Assembly: GCA_049724395.1 (NCBI GenBank)
Contig: JAUGWO010000238.1
Span: 29,232-93,231, forward strand
Source of the DNA: Spongospora subterranea f. sp. subterranea
Taxonomy: Eukaryota > Endomyxa: Phytomyxea > Phytomyxea > Plasmodiophorida
Length of the DNA: 64,000 nucleotides
Reading direction: 5' to 3'
Shown piece by piece: positions 36,955 to 48,112 of the stretch; within the stretch, counting starts at the first letter, position 1, and every line of letters begins with the position of its first letter. The notes beneath the pieces are model-generated. The model ran no database searches and was not told the origin of the DNA. It was given only the letters and a program-made list of their open reading frames with translations. A program made the position numbers and the translations under genes.

Positions 36955-37640
36955 TCAACGCACACGCGCCACATTCTTTCGGCTTAAGTCGATGCGATGG
37001 CGTTCAGATCTCGTGGCGCACGTCGATTCCCAAACGCAGCGTTGTATCACTTCTACGTTCGGTTGGCCGCCTGTTGCCAAATAGCAATGTTCGCTCAATA
37101 CTTCGTTCAGCAAGTAATGCGCGTCGGCGTCAAGTAAATTACAGGTGACCGTCATCAACGATAATTGATTTTTGCTCAAAAGAAAGTCTTTGACCGTGGC
37201 CATATGCTGATCCTGATCTTCGCGCCGTTCAGCAAGAGTAATTTCGCCGTGTTGATTATTTTGTATTTTGCCAAGAGATCATCATAGCTGATAGTCACCT
37301 TGACGTCCAACCTGAACTCGATTTTCCTGGCTAATGACGATTTCCTCAACGGGAGCAGAAACAACTCAGTACTCCTTCAACTACTTATTGATTCGCCGCA
37401 ACTCTTTGACCAGGCGATCAATCAAAACCAAGACGCCCACTCGTAGTCTTTCAGCATGAAGGCCGCGGTTCATTCACTGCAATCACAGATTACTTTTTAC
37501 TCTGGATATGTTGAGGTTCCTTGATTTGCAGACGCGTGTGTCTAGCTGCCCCCTGAATCCTGACAGTAATTCGCTGACGACAGTGATACACTTGATCAAA
37601 TTAATCAGCGAATCTGAAATTTCAGCAAGATAAGATCAAA
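36955..37640 (-). CDS. Putative multi-exon small protein, unknown
   Basis: Minus-strand segments look coding: LINLIKCITVVSELLSGF (about 37600), VLIDRLVKELRRIN (about 37410) and EITLAERREDQDQHMATVKD, continuing FLLSKNQLSL, ADAHYLLNEVLSEHCYLATG, to a stop at 36955. Short helical segments separated by possible introns suggest a small coiled protein. The start is not fixed. No family recognised. Confidence 0.35.
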
Positions 37641-37749
37641 TCTGCTTAATCGCAGCAATGTATCGAGCCTCGACCTGCTTGAAGATATGTCGCCATCCAG
37701 CGAATTTAACCTGTTTCCTACACTTTATTGATGTGATTGCCATCGATGC

Positions 37750-37941
37750 ATGGGATTACACGATGTGGGCGTTATTTCTGATGTTTCGTTCGATTGGCAA
37801 CGTGATCATGCTGAAAATTATTTTGTGTGGAACACGAACCGCCATTCCGACTGGGGAACTGACATTGGATTGAAAAGACAAGCCAGGAGACAAGTCCCCT
37901 TTGTGGAGGAGGAGGAACACAAAGAACCCAAAAAAAGGTGA
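37750..37941 (+). CDS. Small ORF, 63 aa, Trp/Asp-rich with charged C-terminus
   Basis: ATG 37750. Sequence features: SDVSFDWQRDHAENYFVWNT, DWGTDIGLKRQARRQVPF, then EEEEHKEPKKR and stop. Composition and the aromatic/charged pattern look coding rather than random, and it may be the last exon of a longer gene. Not recognised. Confidence 0.4.
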   Translation: MGLHDVGVISDVSFDWQRDHAENYFVWNTNRHSDWGTDIGLKRQARRQVPFVEEEEHKEPKKR

Positions 37942-38015
37942 GAAGGCAGAACTGAATAGTGTCACTGTGGCATCTTTATCAGAAAACGTATCCGAGCATG
38001 AGATATGAACCCAGG

Positions 38016-38531
38016 TTAGATCTTCATGCCTCCAGCATTTACCAGGACCCCACCAACAGCACGAGCTTTTACCAACACGCGCTTGTCGAACAGTTGCCCG
38101 GCTCCGTGCATCTTGTTCAAAAATGCCCCCTCGTCTTCCTCGTCATCTTCATCATCGTCTTCATCTTGTGGCTCTTCTTCGTCTTCGAAATCTTCTGCTG
38201 CCTCATCTTCGTCATCGTCGCCATCGTTTAAGCCTTTGGCGTACTTGACGAAGCTCTCGGCCTTGGATCCATGAACAAAGCCGGCAGCGTTCAGGAGCTC
38301 GCCTTTAACGCTTAATCCTTGTCCAGCACCACCGTTCTTAAGAAGGACAACTTCTGGTTTTTTAATATGCACCAGATTCTGGCCAGCACCACGAGCGAGA
38401 TTCTGTCCTGCACCACCTACTTTGAACCGGGCTGCTGCGTTGGCCAGGTTCTGCCCAGCGCCGGTTTTGGCGTGGGCAAGAGCAAGAAATGCCACGATCA
38501 GGGGCAAGCTAAAACGAACAATCGTCAACAT
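38016..38531 (-). CDS. Secreted acidic protein with GAGQNL repeats
   Basis: Single exon, ATG 38531, 171 residues. Residues 1-21 form a clear signal peptide (LPLIVAFLALAHA). The mature N-terminus begins with repeated GAGQNL units: TGAGQNLANAAARF, GGAGQNLARG, GAGQNLVHI, then GGAGQGLSVKGELLNAAGF and, after the acidic run, HGAGQLFDKRVL. Between them lies an Asp/Glu-rich tract (EDEEEPQDEDDDEDDEEDE). A Lys-Arg pair follows the last unit. It looks like an extracellular or vesicular repeat protein or a peptide precursor. No family recognised; upstream of it is a gene-poor 0.5 kb. Confidence 0.75.
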   Translation of the reverse strand: MLTIVRFSLPLIVAFLALAHAKTGAGQNLANAAARFKVGGAGQNLARGAGQNLVHIKKPEVVLLKNGGAGQGLSVKGELLNAAGFVHGSKAESFVKYAKGLNDGDDDEDEAAEDFEDEEEPQDEDDDEDDEEDEGAFLNKMHGAGQLFDKRVLVKARAVGGVLVNAGGMKI

Positions 38532-39041
38532 TTTTCGACTGATAGCGGAATGGCGAAGCTTGTGGTTAGAAGCTCAGGTCGAGTAGGATCGAACGCCGTA
38601 CCAGTATTTCAACTATGGGCCTACTCTCGATCGGTTTTCGATCGACAGCTGCATTTTTCAAGGAATTGACGACTACCATGGGTACCTTGATCCCTAATCT
38701 GCTTTGAACGGTATCTACAACCAACTGAATTAGGTACCCTACATACCAACTCAACGTCTCTTGATTTGCCTGCATAGTTAACAAAACGGCTCCAAAAATA
38801 AAAAGGGGTGTTCGATAAACGGCATTTTTTTTATTTCTGTTAAATCTCTACATCTTCAGGCAGGGGCTTAATACCACAAATCTAATCTACCATTTGTTCT
38901 GAAACTGCTTTGAACGTTTGAAATTGATCTAAACTGACAGCATGTGTATGATAGGGTTGGTAGACTTGAACATGGTGTAGCTAATTTCGTATCACCGGTT
39001 GTGAGATGAATCTTCACCATATGAAGCTGGCCAACGATGTC
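38532..39041. other. Upstream region of the GAGQNL gene, no gene seen
   Basis: About 0.5 kb with short frames only. A 69-codon minus frame (to about 38784) starts at TTG and has no motif. Confidence 0.35.
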
Positions 39042-39362
39042 TCACAGTCCAGACTCGACATTCAATGTCGGACGTTGAGGGAACCCAGTTTTGAGTAGTG
39101 ATTTATCGTGTGTACAGTTCTTTGGCAAAACGTGTTGGCGACACCAAGTAAAAATGGTCTGGTTTCTTCCCTCATGGTAAAGGATCACAAAATTTTGTTC
39201 GATTTCTGACAAGTCGTTGGTCAGCATTGCCGGAAGCAGGTGCTCTTCCACCAGATCCTGACTTGTGTGTATATTCCTTATATACACTCTATCACTGTGG
39301 ATCAACTCTAAAACGTTACAGTCGTACAGGTGTCGCACAATACCGCTGTATTGCCAGATCAT
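39042..39362 (-). CDS. Hypothetical protein, 106 aa
   Basis: ATG 39362, stop 39042, no intron. Composition looks protein-like (HTSQDLVEEHLLPAMLTNDL, ILYHEGRNQTIFTWCRQHV), but there is no signal peptide, TM segment or known motif. It may be a lineage-specific gene or a chance frame. Confidence 0.35.
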   Translation of the reverse strand: MIWQYSGIVRHLYDCNVLELIHSDRVYIRNIHTSQDLVEEHLLPAMLTNDLSEIEQNFVILYHEGRNQTIFTWCRQHVLPKNCTHDKSLLKTGFPQRPTLNVESGL

Positions 39363-39523
39363 TTTTAGAGTGATTTTACAGTAGAAAAGCTCCTCGGCCT
39401 TCTGTTACTGAGGCGAAAATATATCACTTGACCGGAAAATTGTCGCCAAAGGGTATCGGTGGTGAAAGGGGTATTGGTGATGACTGATGACCATATACAG
39501 GTGACGTATAGCATGAAGTAATC

Positions 39524-41351
39524 ATGAGGGCGATATTTGCTATCTGCATATGGACGCTCCTACCGGTCTATCTGGGGGTGTCGACCATTCTCGACCTGTC
39601 GGCGTCCATCGCCTCAACCCATCACGAGCTAAATTCAGTGGTCGGTATGATTAACATTCAACTGGACAACGTGGTCAAGGTCATCGATGCAGACCCAACA
39701 TGCGTTGTTTCTCCCAAAGCTCGACGATTGACGTCGGAACTCTATGTAATCGAAATTTTTCTGCCAACTTGATTATACCTGTTGAAATTTCAACAAAGAT
39801 GTTGCATCAAATTCTTATCAACGTGTTTTATAGTCAGAAGTGTCTGAACTGAGCCGGCAATCAATCCGCACACACAGGAACTTCGAATCCGAATTCGCTA
39901 AATTATATCAGAGCAGTGCAGCATCCAAGCTGTCAGCCTTTTTAAAAATCCATCACGTTCAGATTTCAACGATCACCAATCTTTCAGCTCGAGTTGTTCA
40001 CGATTGGCAAGTCTTAAAACAAGCTTTGCACGGAAAATCTGGGTCTTACACTCGAGATTCGTTCTTTTCCGATTTTGTTATGGGAAATTACCAAATGCTG
40101 GGAGTGATTATTCTTTCTTGTCTTATATTTTTCCCTTGGAAAACAGCGATTTGGAAGTCCATCTTGATAATAATCGCGTTCATGCTGGTTTACCAAACAA
40201 TGTTGTCAACCCTGGACAACATGAAAATCACCTGGGATACGATCACTCGCATGAAGGATTCGTTCATTCGAAATCCAATCAATTTCAAATTTGAAGACTT
40301 CTTCAATGCTCAGTCAACTTCAACGAATTTATTTTTTAAAAGTTCAGAACATTTCGAAACGGTGTCCAGGCTAAGGCGCCAGCTTGCGACGGATTTTGAT
40401 TTACTTTGCAAAGGGGTTGATATTTCTATTCAGTATGAAGAAGAAATTTTGACATCGATCGAATATCAACAAGAACCGCTGAAGACTGAAGACCGAGCAC
40501 ACGCTTTATCAGTATTGCGAAACAATGCGTTTCGTTTGCCTCCGCTGCAGTTCCAAGGTCTAAGAGCAATATCAGACAGCGAGATTGTTCATTTAGTGCA
40601 ATCTACCGATAATTTGCATTCAAGTGCATCAGAGGCAGCCCAAGAAATGTCTTCTATCTTGTCGTCAGGGTTTGAAGTTATCATGACTGCCAAGTCGATG
40701 ATCGCACGCGCAAGCAATCATGCATCAAATGGAAATTTCAAAGCGGCAGATGAACTTGTTGCTGTTGTATCGGCAAATTATGGAGATATATCAATGAAGT
40801 TCGACGTAGTTCTTAATAAGATCCGGGAGGTCCAAATCAAATTTGAAATGGTGCAAACTGAACGAAGCGCGATAGTAAAAAGTTACCGTAAAAAGCAACT
40901 GAAAGCTGGCGTGTTGGTGGCAGGGGCAGCAGCTATTACCGTCGCGACGATCGGGTCATCTCTTCCTGCAGCTGGAGTTGTCACTACAACGGCTCTTGGT
41001 GTTGCTGTAACAGGACATTCGATCGTTAAAGCGTTGAAAACCCGAGAAATTCTTGGAGAATTGACAGAATTCAGCTTGGGCTTGGGTGGATTTCGTCATG
41101 CCCTGTCTAGAATTCGTGCTATCCTTTTTGGTTCTAAAGAACAATTAAGGTTGATTTCGCGGGTGTTGAAACTAGCGCAACACGAAATGGCAGCTGTCGG
41201 CCTGAAATACGAGCCAATGAATGTTCGCGCTCGTGAAGGACTTGCAATGCTATATGCTCAGGCTCTTGAAGAGCAAAAAGAGCTTTTGGATATTCTCGGG
41301 TTCGTCGACAATTCTCCGGAACCTGCCAAGATAGATGCTAAAAATGTATAA
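39524..41351 (+). CDS. Helical membrane protein, 579 aa, unknown family
   Basis: Two exons: 39524-39745 and 39834-41351, intron 39746-39833 (TAT|GTAATC...TTTATAG|TCAGAA). Start ATG 39524 with a signal peptide (FAICIWTLLPVYLGVS). The rest is mostly long amphipathic helices (for example SEFAKLYQSSAASKLSAFLK). There is a pair of strongly hydrophobic segments at residues about 160-200 (MLGVIILSCLIFF, ILIIIAFMLVYQTML) and a Gly/Ala/Val hairpin at about 430-475 (GVLVAGAAAITVATIGS, SLPAAGVVTTTALGVAVTG). Helical bundle plus small-residue hairpin resembles membrane-inserting helical proteins in outline only; no homology is claimed. AATAAA lies just past the stop, and the CWC2 gene ends 24 bp away on the other strand. 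Confidence 0.75.
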
Positions 41352-41374
41352 TGTAGCAATAAAGGCTGTATTAC

Positions 41375-43006
41375 TTAACGACGTTGATTGACATTGCGCC
41401 GAGGTGCAGCTGAATATTGACTGTTGCCTCGAGAGGGTTGATCAGTTTGAGCTAAATACATTTCGGGAGTCATTGGCGTAAATTTATCCACTCCTGATTG
41501 AGCTGGAGGGTGATTGGCACTGTCGTTTTGCCTGAGATGAGCCATATACATATCGGGAGTCATCGGCGTGAATCGATCAGTCCCTGACGTTGCAGAATAT
41601 TGGCCTGCGCTTTGTACATTCTGAGCCGCGTACGTACTGGCACCTCCGGAAGCCGCTGGGTATTGGTTGTAAATACCAGCGACTTGCCATGATTGCGCCA
41701 TATACATTTCTGGGGTCATCGGTGTAAACTGATCAGACCCAGATACAGATGGAACCTGATTGCCAGCGCTTTGCGCCATGTACATCTCTGGAGTCATAGG
41801 TGTAAACCGATCCACTCCAGATGCATTGGAAAACTGATTCGATGTATCCGGATACGCATTAGGATCAACTAAACGATTCCCAGATGAAACCTGTTCAGGC
41901 GGACGATACGAAGAAGGGGCATTATATCGTGCCATCTCCTGAGAGTAGCCAGCTTTGCGTAACGCATCAACTACTCGTTGTTCTTTTTCATTTTGCACCT
42001 AGAATCAGCTTTTGAGATAAACCCCCATAGCAAATTTGAGAACAAACCTGTTTGATGACTCGCGGATTAGGATCTTCATAGGCCCATCTTATGTTTAGCT
42101 GCTCTTCCCCATCGAGGCTTTGTTCAGCCATGGCAACCTGAGGGAATCCGCAACATCTCAAATCAAAGCGGCAAACAATTACATATTATAATTTACTTTA
42201 GCAAATTCCGCATTAGCACGGTATAGATACCGCACGAAACAGCATCCATGCTTGGGTTTAACATTGATTTGTTCAACAGGACCAAAGACGCCAAAGTGTT
42301 TTTGCTAAAAGTTTATACGTGGTTTGCATATTTTCTGAGGTTGTATCGTTCAGATAATCGATGTGATATGCGATACATGAAATATTAACCGATAGGAATA
42401 TTGCCGATGTAGATTGTTTTACATTCTTTCGAGAAGCATCCGACACCCCCCATATCTTCACGATCGGTTTGATGTCGTTTCCTCCCGAAAACATCATGAA
42501 CCATATCGAGACGATCATTATCCTCTATTAGATGGTGTTAACCCGAGATAAGTGCATGAAAATACAAGTTGGAACCTGGGGTTGGGACTCTATGGAGATA
42601 ATTGCATTTAGCCCCTTGGACACAGTTGCCTTTCGCAAAGTACAGGCAGACATAAGTATCAGGTCGTGTTTCATCCGCCCGTGTTAAGCCAGAATCGCGC
42701 TCAGGAACGCAACGGGTTTGAGCACGCTCACGAACGTGATCCTAATCAAAGAATTATTCATAAACTAAACGGAAAACAATTGTCAAAAACATACCTGGTC
42801 TCCCAGATATCGATGATACCAAATGTTATATTCTCCCTGCTGACTTTCCGCCCCCGTTGGTATTTATTGGTGGGCAAGGCTTCAGCCTGCTTTCTCGCCC
42901 ATCTTCTCTTCTGGCCCGTCCCTTGTTCTGCATCTCCCTTCCTTTTGTGGCCGGTATTCAGGTCAGGGGCGGGAGCGGTGGCGGGAGCCGGATCAGCATC
43001 GCCCAT
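41375..43006 (-). CDS. CWC2: CWC2/RBM22-type splicing factor with C-terminal repeats
   Basis: ATG 43006. N-terminal Pro/Ala-rich start, basic KRRWARKQAEALP, then across introns a CCCH zinc finger (CLYFAKGNCVQGAKCNYLH), DNDRLDMVHDVFGRKRH, MGGVG and an RRM ending HGCCFVRYLYRANAEFAKVA, followed by LNIRWAYEDPNPRVIKQ, the diagnostic CWC2 block. It belongs to the NineTeen-related complex, which contacts U6 and the pre-mRNA in the catalytic spliceosome. The last exon (41375-41998) is unusual: four copies of a 17-residue unit (SGVDRFTPMTPEMYMAQ and variants) with glutamine-rich spacers. Upstream exons are small and the exact junctions between 42000 and 42760 are approximate. Confidence 0.85.
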
Positions 43007-43222
43007 TGCAAATGATTCCCGAAAGTGACTTGATTGTAATCTCTTACTCCACGCACTCCGTCAACTACTACCCCTTTCACTGACAACTACCTGGTTGGGG
43101 GTAGAGGTTGGGTCTTGATCAGACTCTCACTTCACTCACTCCGAACCCCCGACCGGTCACACAACCATTAGTCTCTGATCCTTCTCTACCACAAGCGTGA
43201 CAACCTGTGCCAACGCGCCGAG

Positions 43223-43492
43223 TTATGTAAAGAAGTCGAACGATGACATGGCTTTGGCAACATTTGTGGCAAGGCCGAGTTTTATAAAGAAGTCGTAGGA
43301 TGACTTGGCTTTGGCAACGTTTGTGGCAACGCCGAGTTTTACAAAGAATTCGTAGGATGACATGGCTTTGGCAACATTTGTGGCAACGCCGAGTTTTATA
43401 AAGAAGTCGTAGGATGACATGGACGGCGAACCTGCCAAGCAATGGAAAAGATATACGTTTTGTGATGGATCCATAAGTAGACTCTGTGTCAT
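43223..43492 (-). CDS. Small protein of 19-residue repeats (57-bp tandem repeat)
   Basis: ATG 43492, 89 residues. After a leader (MTQSLLMDPSQNVYLFHCLA) come four repeats of 57 bp, i.e. exactly 19 codons: SSYDFFIKLGVATNVAKAM, SSYEFFVKLGVATNVAKAK, SSYDFFIKLGLATNVAKAM, then a partial SSFDFFT. Differences between copies are conservative (D/E, I/V, V/L, Y/F). The DNA array spans about 43213-43430. The ORF could be a genuine small protein or one exon. No family known. Confidence 0.5.
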   Translation of the reverse strand: MTQSLLMDPSQNVYLFHCLAGSPSMSSYDFFIKLGVATNVAKAMSSYEFFVKLGVATNVAKAKSSYDFFIKLGLATNVAKAMSSFDFFT

Positions 43493-45026
43493 AATATCAC
43501 CCTCGTAAGTCGTAATCAGGGTCGATCTTTCTCTTCGGTGTGCGCCGCAAACTTCAAGAAGTTTCCAAGTCGCATTCTATGCCTTGAGATTACATCATGA
43601 AAGGCGGCGAATATAGACACAATGGGAATTTTCACATGTCGCTGGAGCAACTTCAGCCAGTTGCTCCAGCGACATTACAATGTTGTAGACCGATACAATT
43701 GACGCACTGCTTTTAATGATGGCCGGTGGAGTTGTTCACTAAAAAACATGTTTTGACCTCCATCGGATATGTGCTTGTCACGATTTTGAGCTTTAAAGTC
43801 CAAATCATGATAATCGAATGGCATGTTTTGATACTTAGTTACAATACCGGAAGATCACGATGCTCGATGCATTCACAGAAAGTATATCGTCGAGAACTTC
43901 GGCGATGCGAGGAAATCACTCTGCATAGTTGGCTTCAGCTAAGTCATGTTGATCTTCTACCCTAGCTCACAATTGGGTATTGAAAAGAAGTTGATTTCGT
44001 TTGTACTCAGAATAGGTCAGCTGTCGATTTTTCAGAAGAGCTGTTCCGGCAATACTCCACGGAAACCGCCTCACAACAGATCAGGAGAAGCTCTTAAAAT
44101 TCGTTTTGATTTACATATGTCTCTACCCAGAACAAATGGCAACACCATTATCGGATGCGTCAAGAAAACGGCAGATAAATTTGATCACGAGCCAGGCCAT
44201 TTGATCCTTCTGACATTGCGAGACAAAAGGACTGGTATGCGGCCACGTTAATAGTTGGTGACGACAAGCGCCGTCTCATCCTCATATATCATGTGAGGTG
44301 TTTTTGGGTATTATGGGACCCCCTCCCTGTAATTTACCGTGGACCCCGGGAATTGGTGCAATCCCATGGAAGATGGCGACATCGTTCGTCAAAAAGCCTG
44401 AGAAGAACAACGAGCTATTCTCTCACGTGAGTGGAGGATTTAATATTTGCCACCTCAAAAGGGGTCGGTTCATTCAGAAAATTTGTTGATTGAAGAGATC
44501 GATTTTGGGCCATGCACTTGTATTCCAAAATTGTTTTTTTTTTCAGTCAGTTCGAGCAATCATGAAATGACAGTTTTGTCATACTAATTCCTCATCAGGC
44601 TCTTGCGTTGATTGGCAAAATTGGCCACACGGTGTCTTGCGAGCGTGATGTCGTACACATTTTGACCACCATTAGGAACTTTCCATTGTTCTCGTTCGTG
44701 TCAGATTATTGTTTGATTTGGGACCAAAGAGATTGGCATCCTGTCCAACGAAACGGAATATAATTTGAAAAACACCTGATCGTGATCATCTACAGTATAT
44801 GTATGGCAATGACTGTGAAATCATGGCAATTGAAGTATTTCAATCAAAAACCCACTTCACGATTGTCTGCCGGACACGTTTTCAAAAAGCGCATCAGTGC
44901 ACTGCCGTGAGAAACCCAGTTTGGTCAAGAGCAAATCGCGATTACCAAGATTGGCATTATTCGTCAGCCGAGTATTGTATGGAATCACACTTTCAGGCGC
45001 CTGGTCCCATTTTCATTAGAAACACA
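43493..45026. other. Gene-poor region
   Basis: No recognisable gene. Plus frame 43946-44251 (101 codons) has no motif. A perfect hairpin lies at 43636-43675. Some frames near 44290-44490 may be an exon, but no partner was found. Confidence 0.35.
43636..43675. repeat. Perfect 17-bp inverted repeat, 6-nt loop
   Basis: Arms 43636-43652 and 43659-43675 are exact reverse complements (ATGTCGCTGGAGCAACT, loop TCAGCC). A single-copy stem of this perfection, with no flanking T-run that would mark a transcription terminator, has no obvious explanation. Confidence 0.85.
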
Positions 45027-45218
45027 TCATGATCGGTATGTACAAATGAAGAAAGCAATCAAACCAAACATGAGTCGATCCAGCTTCTCTTGCGTTCTGC
45101 AATGCCAAGTTGATGCTGTTCCTGACGTCAACCATTCAACAAACAGAATCGCCAATATCTGGAGTGTATTAATCCACTTCAACACCATCTCGTCTATTGG
45201 CTCAATTGACACGTCCAT
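45027..45218 (-). CDS. Short ORF, paralogue of 51441-51695
   Basis: ATG 45218, 63 residues: ILFVEWLTSGTASTWHC then QEKLDRLMFGLIAFFICTYR. It shares the core TSGT(A/S)(S/T)TW...(Q/E)EKLD(R/Q)L.FGLI with the ORF at 51441-51695, which argues both are real coding remnants of one family. Hydrophobic ends suggest a membrane protein. Family unknown. Confidence 0.4.
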   Translation of the reverse strand: MDVSIEPIDEMVLKWINTLQILAILFVEWLTSGTASTWHCRTQEKLDRLMFGLIAFFICTYRS

Positions 45219-45650
45219 GTTCGATATAATCCCATTTATCTGGCTGAATAAGCAATCGCCAAGTTACTGGATGGGAGTTTTAAATGGCGTGATAATATTT
45301 GACTCTGAGGTGCTATAAAGCCAGTTCCGCCTCGTTTGAACTTCCGTTATAAACAGGTGGTGGCGTTTTCTTGACTGTTTTCGTTGTCCACCCTGGTGAC
45401 ACTTTCCTCACTTCATGACCTGTCACTTTTGTCGCGCTAGTTCACTACTACTAGGTAGTAATCGAACACCGATGAAAATGGTAAATCACATGAAGAGTTT
45501 CATCGTCAAATGTGGGATCCGACCGTAGAATGATGAATTACCAATCAACGTCCCTGGTTCCCGGCCACCGTACGCGACCATTGGTTCACTGAATCGGAAC
45601 ATTGCTCTAGGGTCGGAGGTTGTAGCGCCACAATCTATTACCATCAACCA

Positions 45651-48112
45651 ATGGTTCAACTTGACACAGGCGTTCGTAATCGGGCACTATGGCGACGTCT
45701 GCCCAGCAACGTCCTGGTAGAAGTTTTCCAGTTTGTTCGTCTGTGGCCGGTCGACCGCTCGTTCATCGATGAGTTTTCCTCCGAATTCGCCATTGTGTTC
45801 CGCTTTCGTGCGAAGTTTTACAGGAAAGATGGACTTCTTCTCGCAATACGAAACCTCGAGCCGTAAGACACAAAATATCTCATTGTCGATATACAACATT
45901 GTCTCCATGATGAATTACATTTACGGTCGTTTCAATCCTTTTCTCAGTCATCTTCGCTATTGTCTGTTCTGCAATTTCCGAATGTCAACGTTTGCGTCGC
46001 GATGAATAGAGGACCAAAAGTTTTTCATCGGTTCTAGCCTTCGAATTGTTGCCAACCTTTGTTATTATCAGAGTCGAGGTCATACAGATTTTGATTGATC
46101 GAGGAGGCCCTGTTCGAGACAAAAAGAATCTCAACGGCGCGTTGATCACAGCAGTAAGTTCCGATTGCGAGTAAGATTCAGCCCCGAATCCCGTCCTGTA
46201 AAGTCTGAGCTCGTCCAGTGTGGAGGTTGGGGAACTTCTGGTGAAATATGGGGCAGACATCAATGATGCCGACACATATAACATGACGCCGTTGATGTAT
46301 TCGTCTGTGAAGGGCAGGTACTCACTGCATTTTCCTTTGCGGTCAATGATCACCAGAGTTTACTTGTCAATATCGTATCTGTGTCTGCCCTGGAGTGGCT
46401 CGACATCGCCCATTTATGAAATTGTTTCAAAAAATCAATCCACTGACGACAGATCAATTCCAACATCTATCGTCCTGAAATAATTGATTTTATGATCATT
46501 AATTGTGTTTGATTGGCACTGGTATTCAGATTGTCGTTTTGGTGTCTTGATCTCTCCACATGTTCAATATTGCTTGGTTTTCCAAGGATTTCAGCGTTGA
46601 AACCTGTGATTTTTGTCTCGTTGCTTTCAGAAAGTCGCTCACTTCGCCCGTAGCTGTGATTGAGCTGTGATCAGGGTTGATTGTGTCGACATGCTCCTGC
46701 GACACGGGGCGGATGTCAACGCTCGTGACGAGTATGCTTGGACCGCGTTAACATGGGCGACCCTCAGTAATAATTGCCAGTAAGACACCCGCCCGAAATC
46801 CAGCTCTGTGGATCCTGAGCTTTTTCAGTGTGAAGCTTGGTCTACGTTTGTTGCAATATGGGGCAGATGTCAATGTGCCCGATCGCTATCGGCAAACAAC
46901 GTTGAATTTCGCTTGGGAGCGTGGCAGGTATTGATTGAATATAGTTCTTCTCTAAACACACGTCACCGATGAGAACATGCGGTTTCCGATTTGCTCTCGA
47001 TCCCGCATCCCTGTCTCTTCACATTTTTGTCAATGGATATGTTGCAGAACACTCATAATTGGCGCCAGGTTATTGGCAACTGTTTTATCCCTCCCTCTGA
47101 ATCATGTTTATCGTATAATGATTCTGTTTTATTGCCACTTGGTATTCAGAATATCGTATTTTGATATTTTCGCCCTTCGACATGGTCAATATGGGTCGGG
47201 TTTCAAGTTTTCTGGATTGAAACAGGGGCGGTTGTTTGTTTTTTCTGGAAAAAGGTTATTGGTTTTTTCCCGTATCTGTGTTCAGCTGTTGTCAGGGGTG
47301 ATTGGATCGAAATGCTTTTGAAAAATGGGGCGCACGTCAACGATCCTGAACTGGTTGGTTGGCCCGCTTTACAATTGGCAGTACTGTTCGATTGCGAGTA
47401 AGACCCCGCCCGAAATCCAGTCTGTGGAGCCTGAGCTTGTTCAGTGTGGAAATTGGGAAAATGTTGCTGAAATATGGGGCAAATGTTAAAGGTACCGACG
47501 TATTTGGCAATACCGCGTTGGTGTTGGCGTCGCTGAAAAACAGGTATTCATTGTCAATGATAATCAGAGTTTTCGTGTTATTGCCTGTTGGGAGTCTCCA
47601 CATTACTGTCTTAACAGAATTGTTTGGAAAATTGGTCAACAGGTTTTTTGGCAGCTGTTGTATTCCTCAGCCTGAGGCATTTGTCGTCGATCATTTATCT
47701 TGTTTATTCGGCACTGTCATTCAGAATGTCGCGTTTTGATTTTTCGCCTGGCCAATATTGCTGGTTTTCGATTAGTTTTCTGTAGTTGTCACAGGCGGGT
47801 TTTTCGTTCTAAACCGTCGTTTTATCATTTCCTATCTGTGCTCAAACTGTGATCAGGGATGATTGGATCGAGTTGCTTTTGAAACACGGGTCGGACGTCA
47901 ACGCTCGTGACGAGTATGGTCGGACCTCGTTAATGTTGGCGAGACTCAATGGAAGCGAGTAAGACCTCGCACGAAATCCAATTGTGTGGAGCCTGAGCTT
48001 GTTTCAGGGAGAGGTGCCAACTGTTGCTGCAATATGGCGCTGTCGATGGCCTAACGGCGCGTTCACCGCTCAAAAGCAGTTTTACACGTATTGATTCCAG
48101 AAGTTGCCCTTG
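45651..48112 (+). CDS. F-box-like/ankyrin-repeat gene built of tandem exon modules
   Basis: A start exon at 45651 (ATG) contains an F-box-like helix (ALWRRLPSNVLVEVFQFV). Ankyrin exons then follow in modules of about 0.6 kb. Exon A ends at donors 46171, 46780, 47398 and 47959 (all GTAAGA...). A conserved intron of about 47-49 nt follows, and exon B begins at 46219, 46829, 47445 and 48008. Exon A examples: IELLLKHGSDVNARDEYGRT, VDMLLRHGADVNARDEYAWT. Exon B: VEVGELLVKYGADINDADTY, VEIGKMLLKYGANVKGTDVF. Exon B ends at GGCAG|GTA or AACAG|GTA donors. Each exon is roughly one ankyrin repeat. F-box plus ankyrin suggests an SCF-type adaptor (family inference). Stops in some intermediate exons cannot be excluded, so partial pseudogenisation is possible; the 3' end is unresolved. 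Confidence 0.55.

Noticed and set aside
43213-43430. CRISPR-like array
   Set aside because: Copies are contiguous with no unique spacers and encode an in-frame protein repeat in a eukaryotic context.
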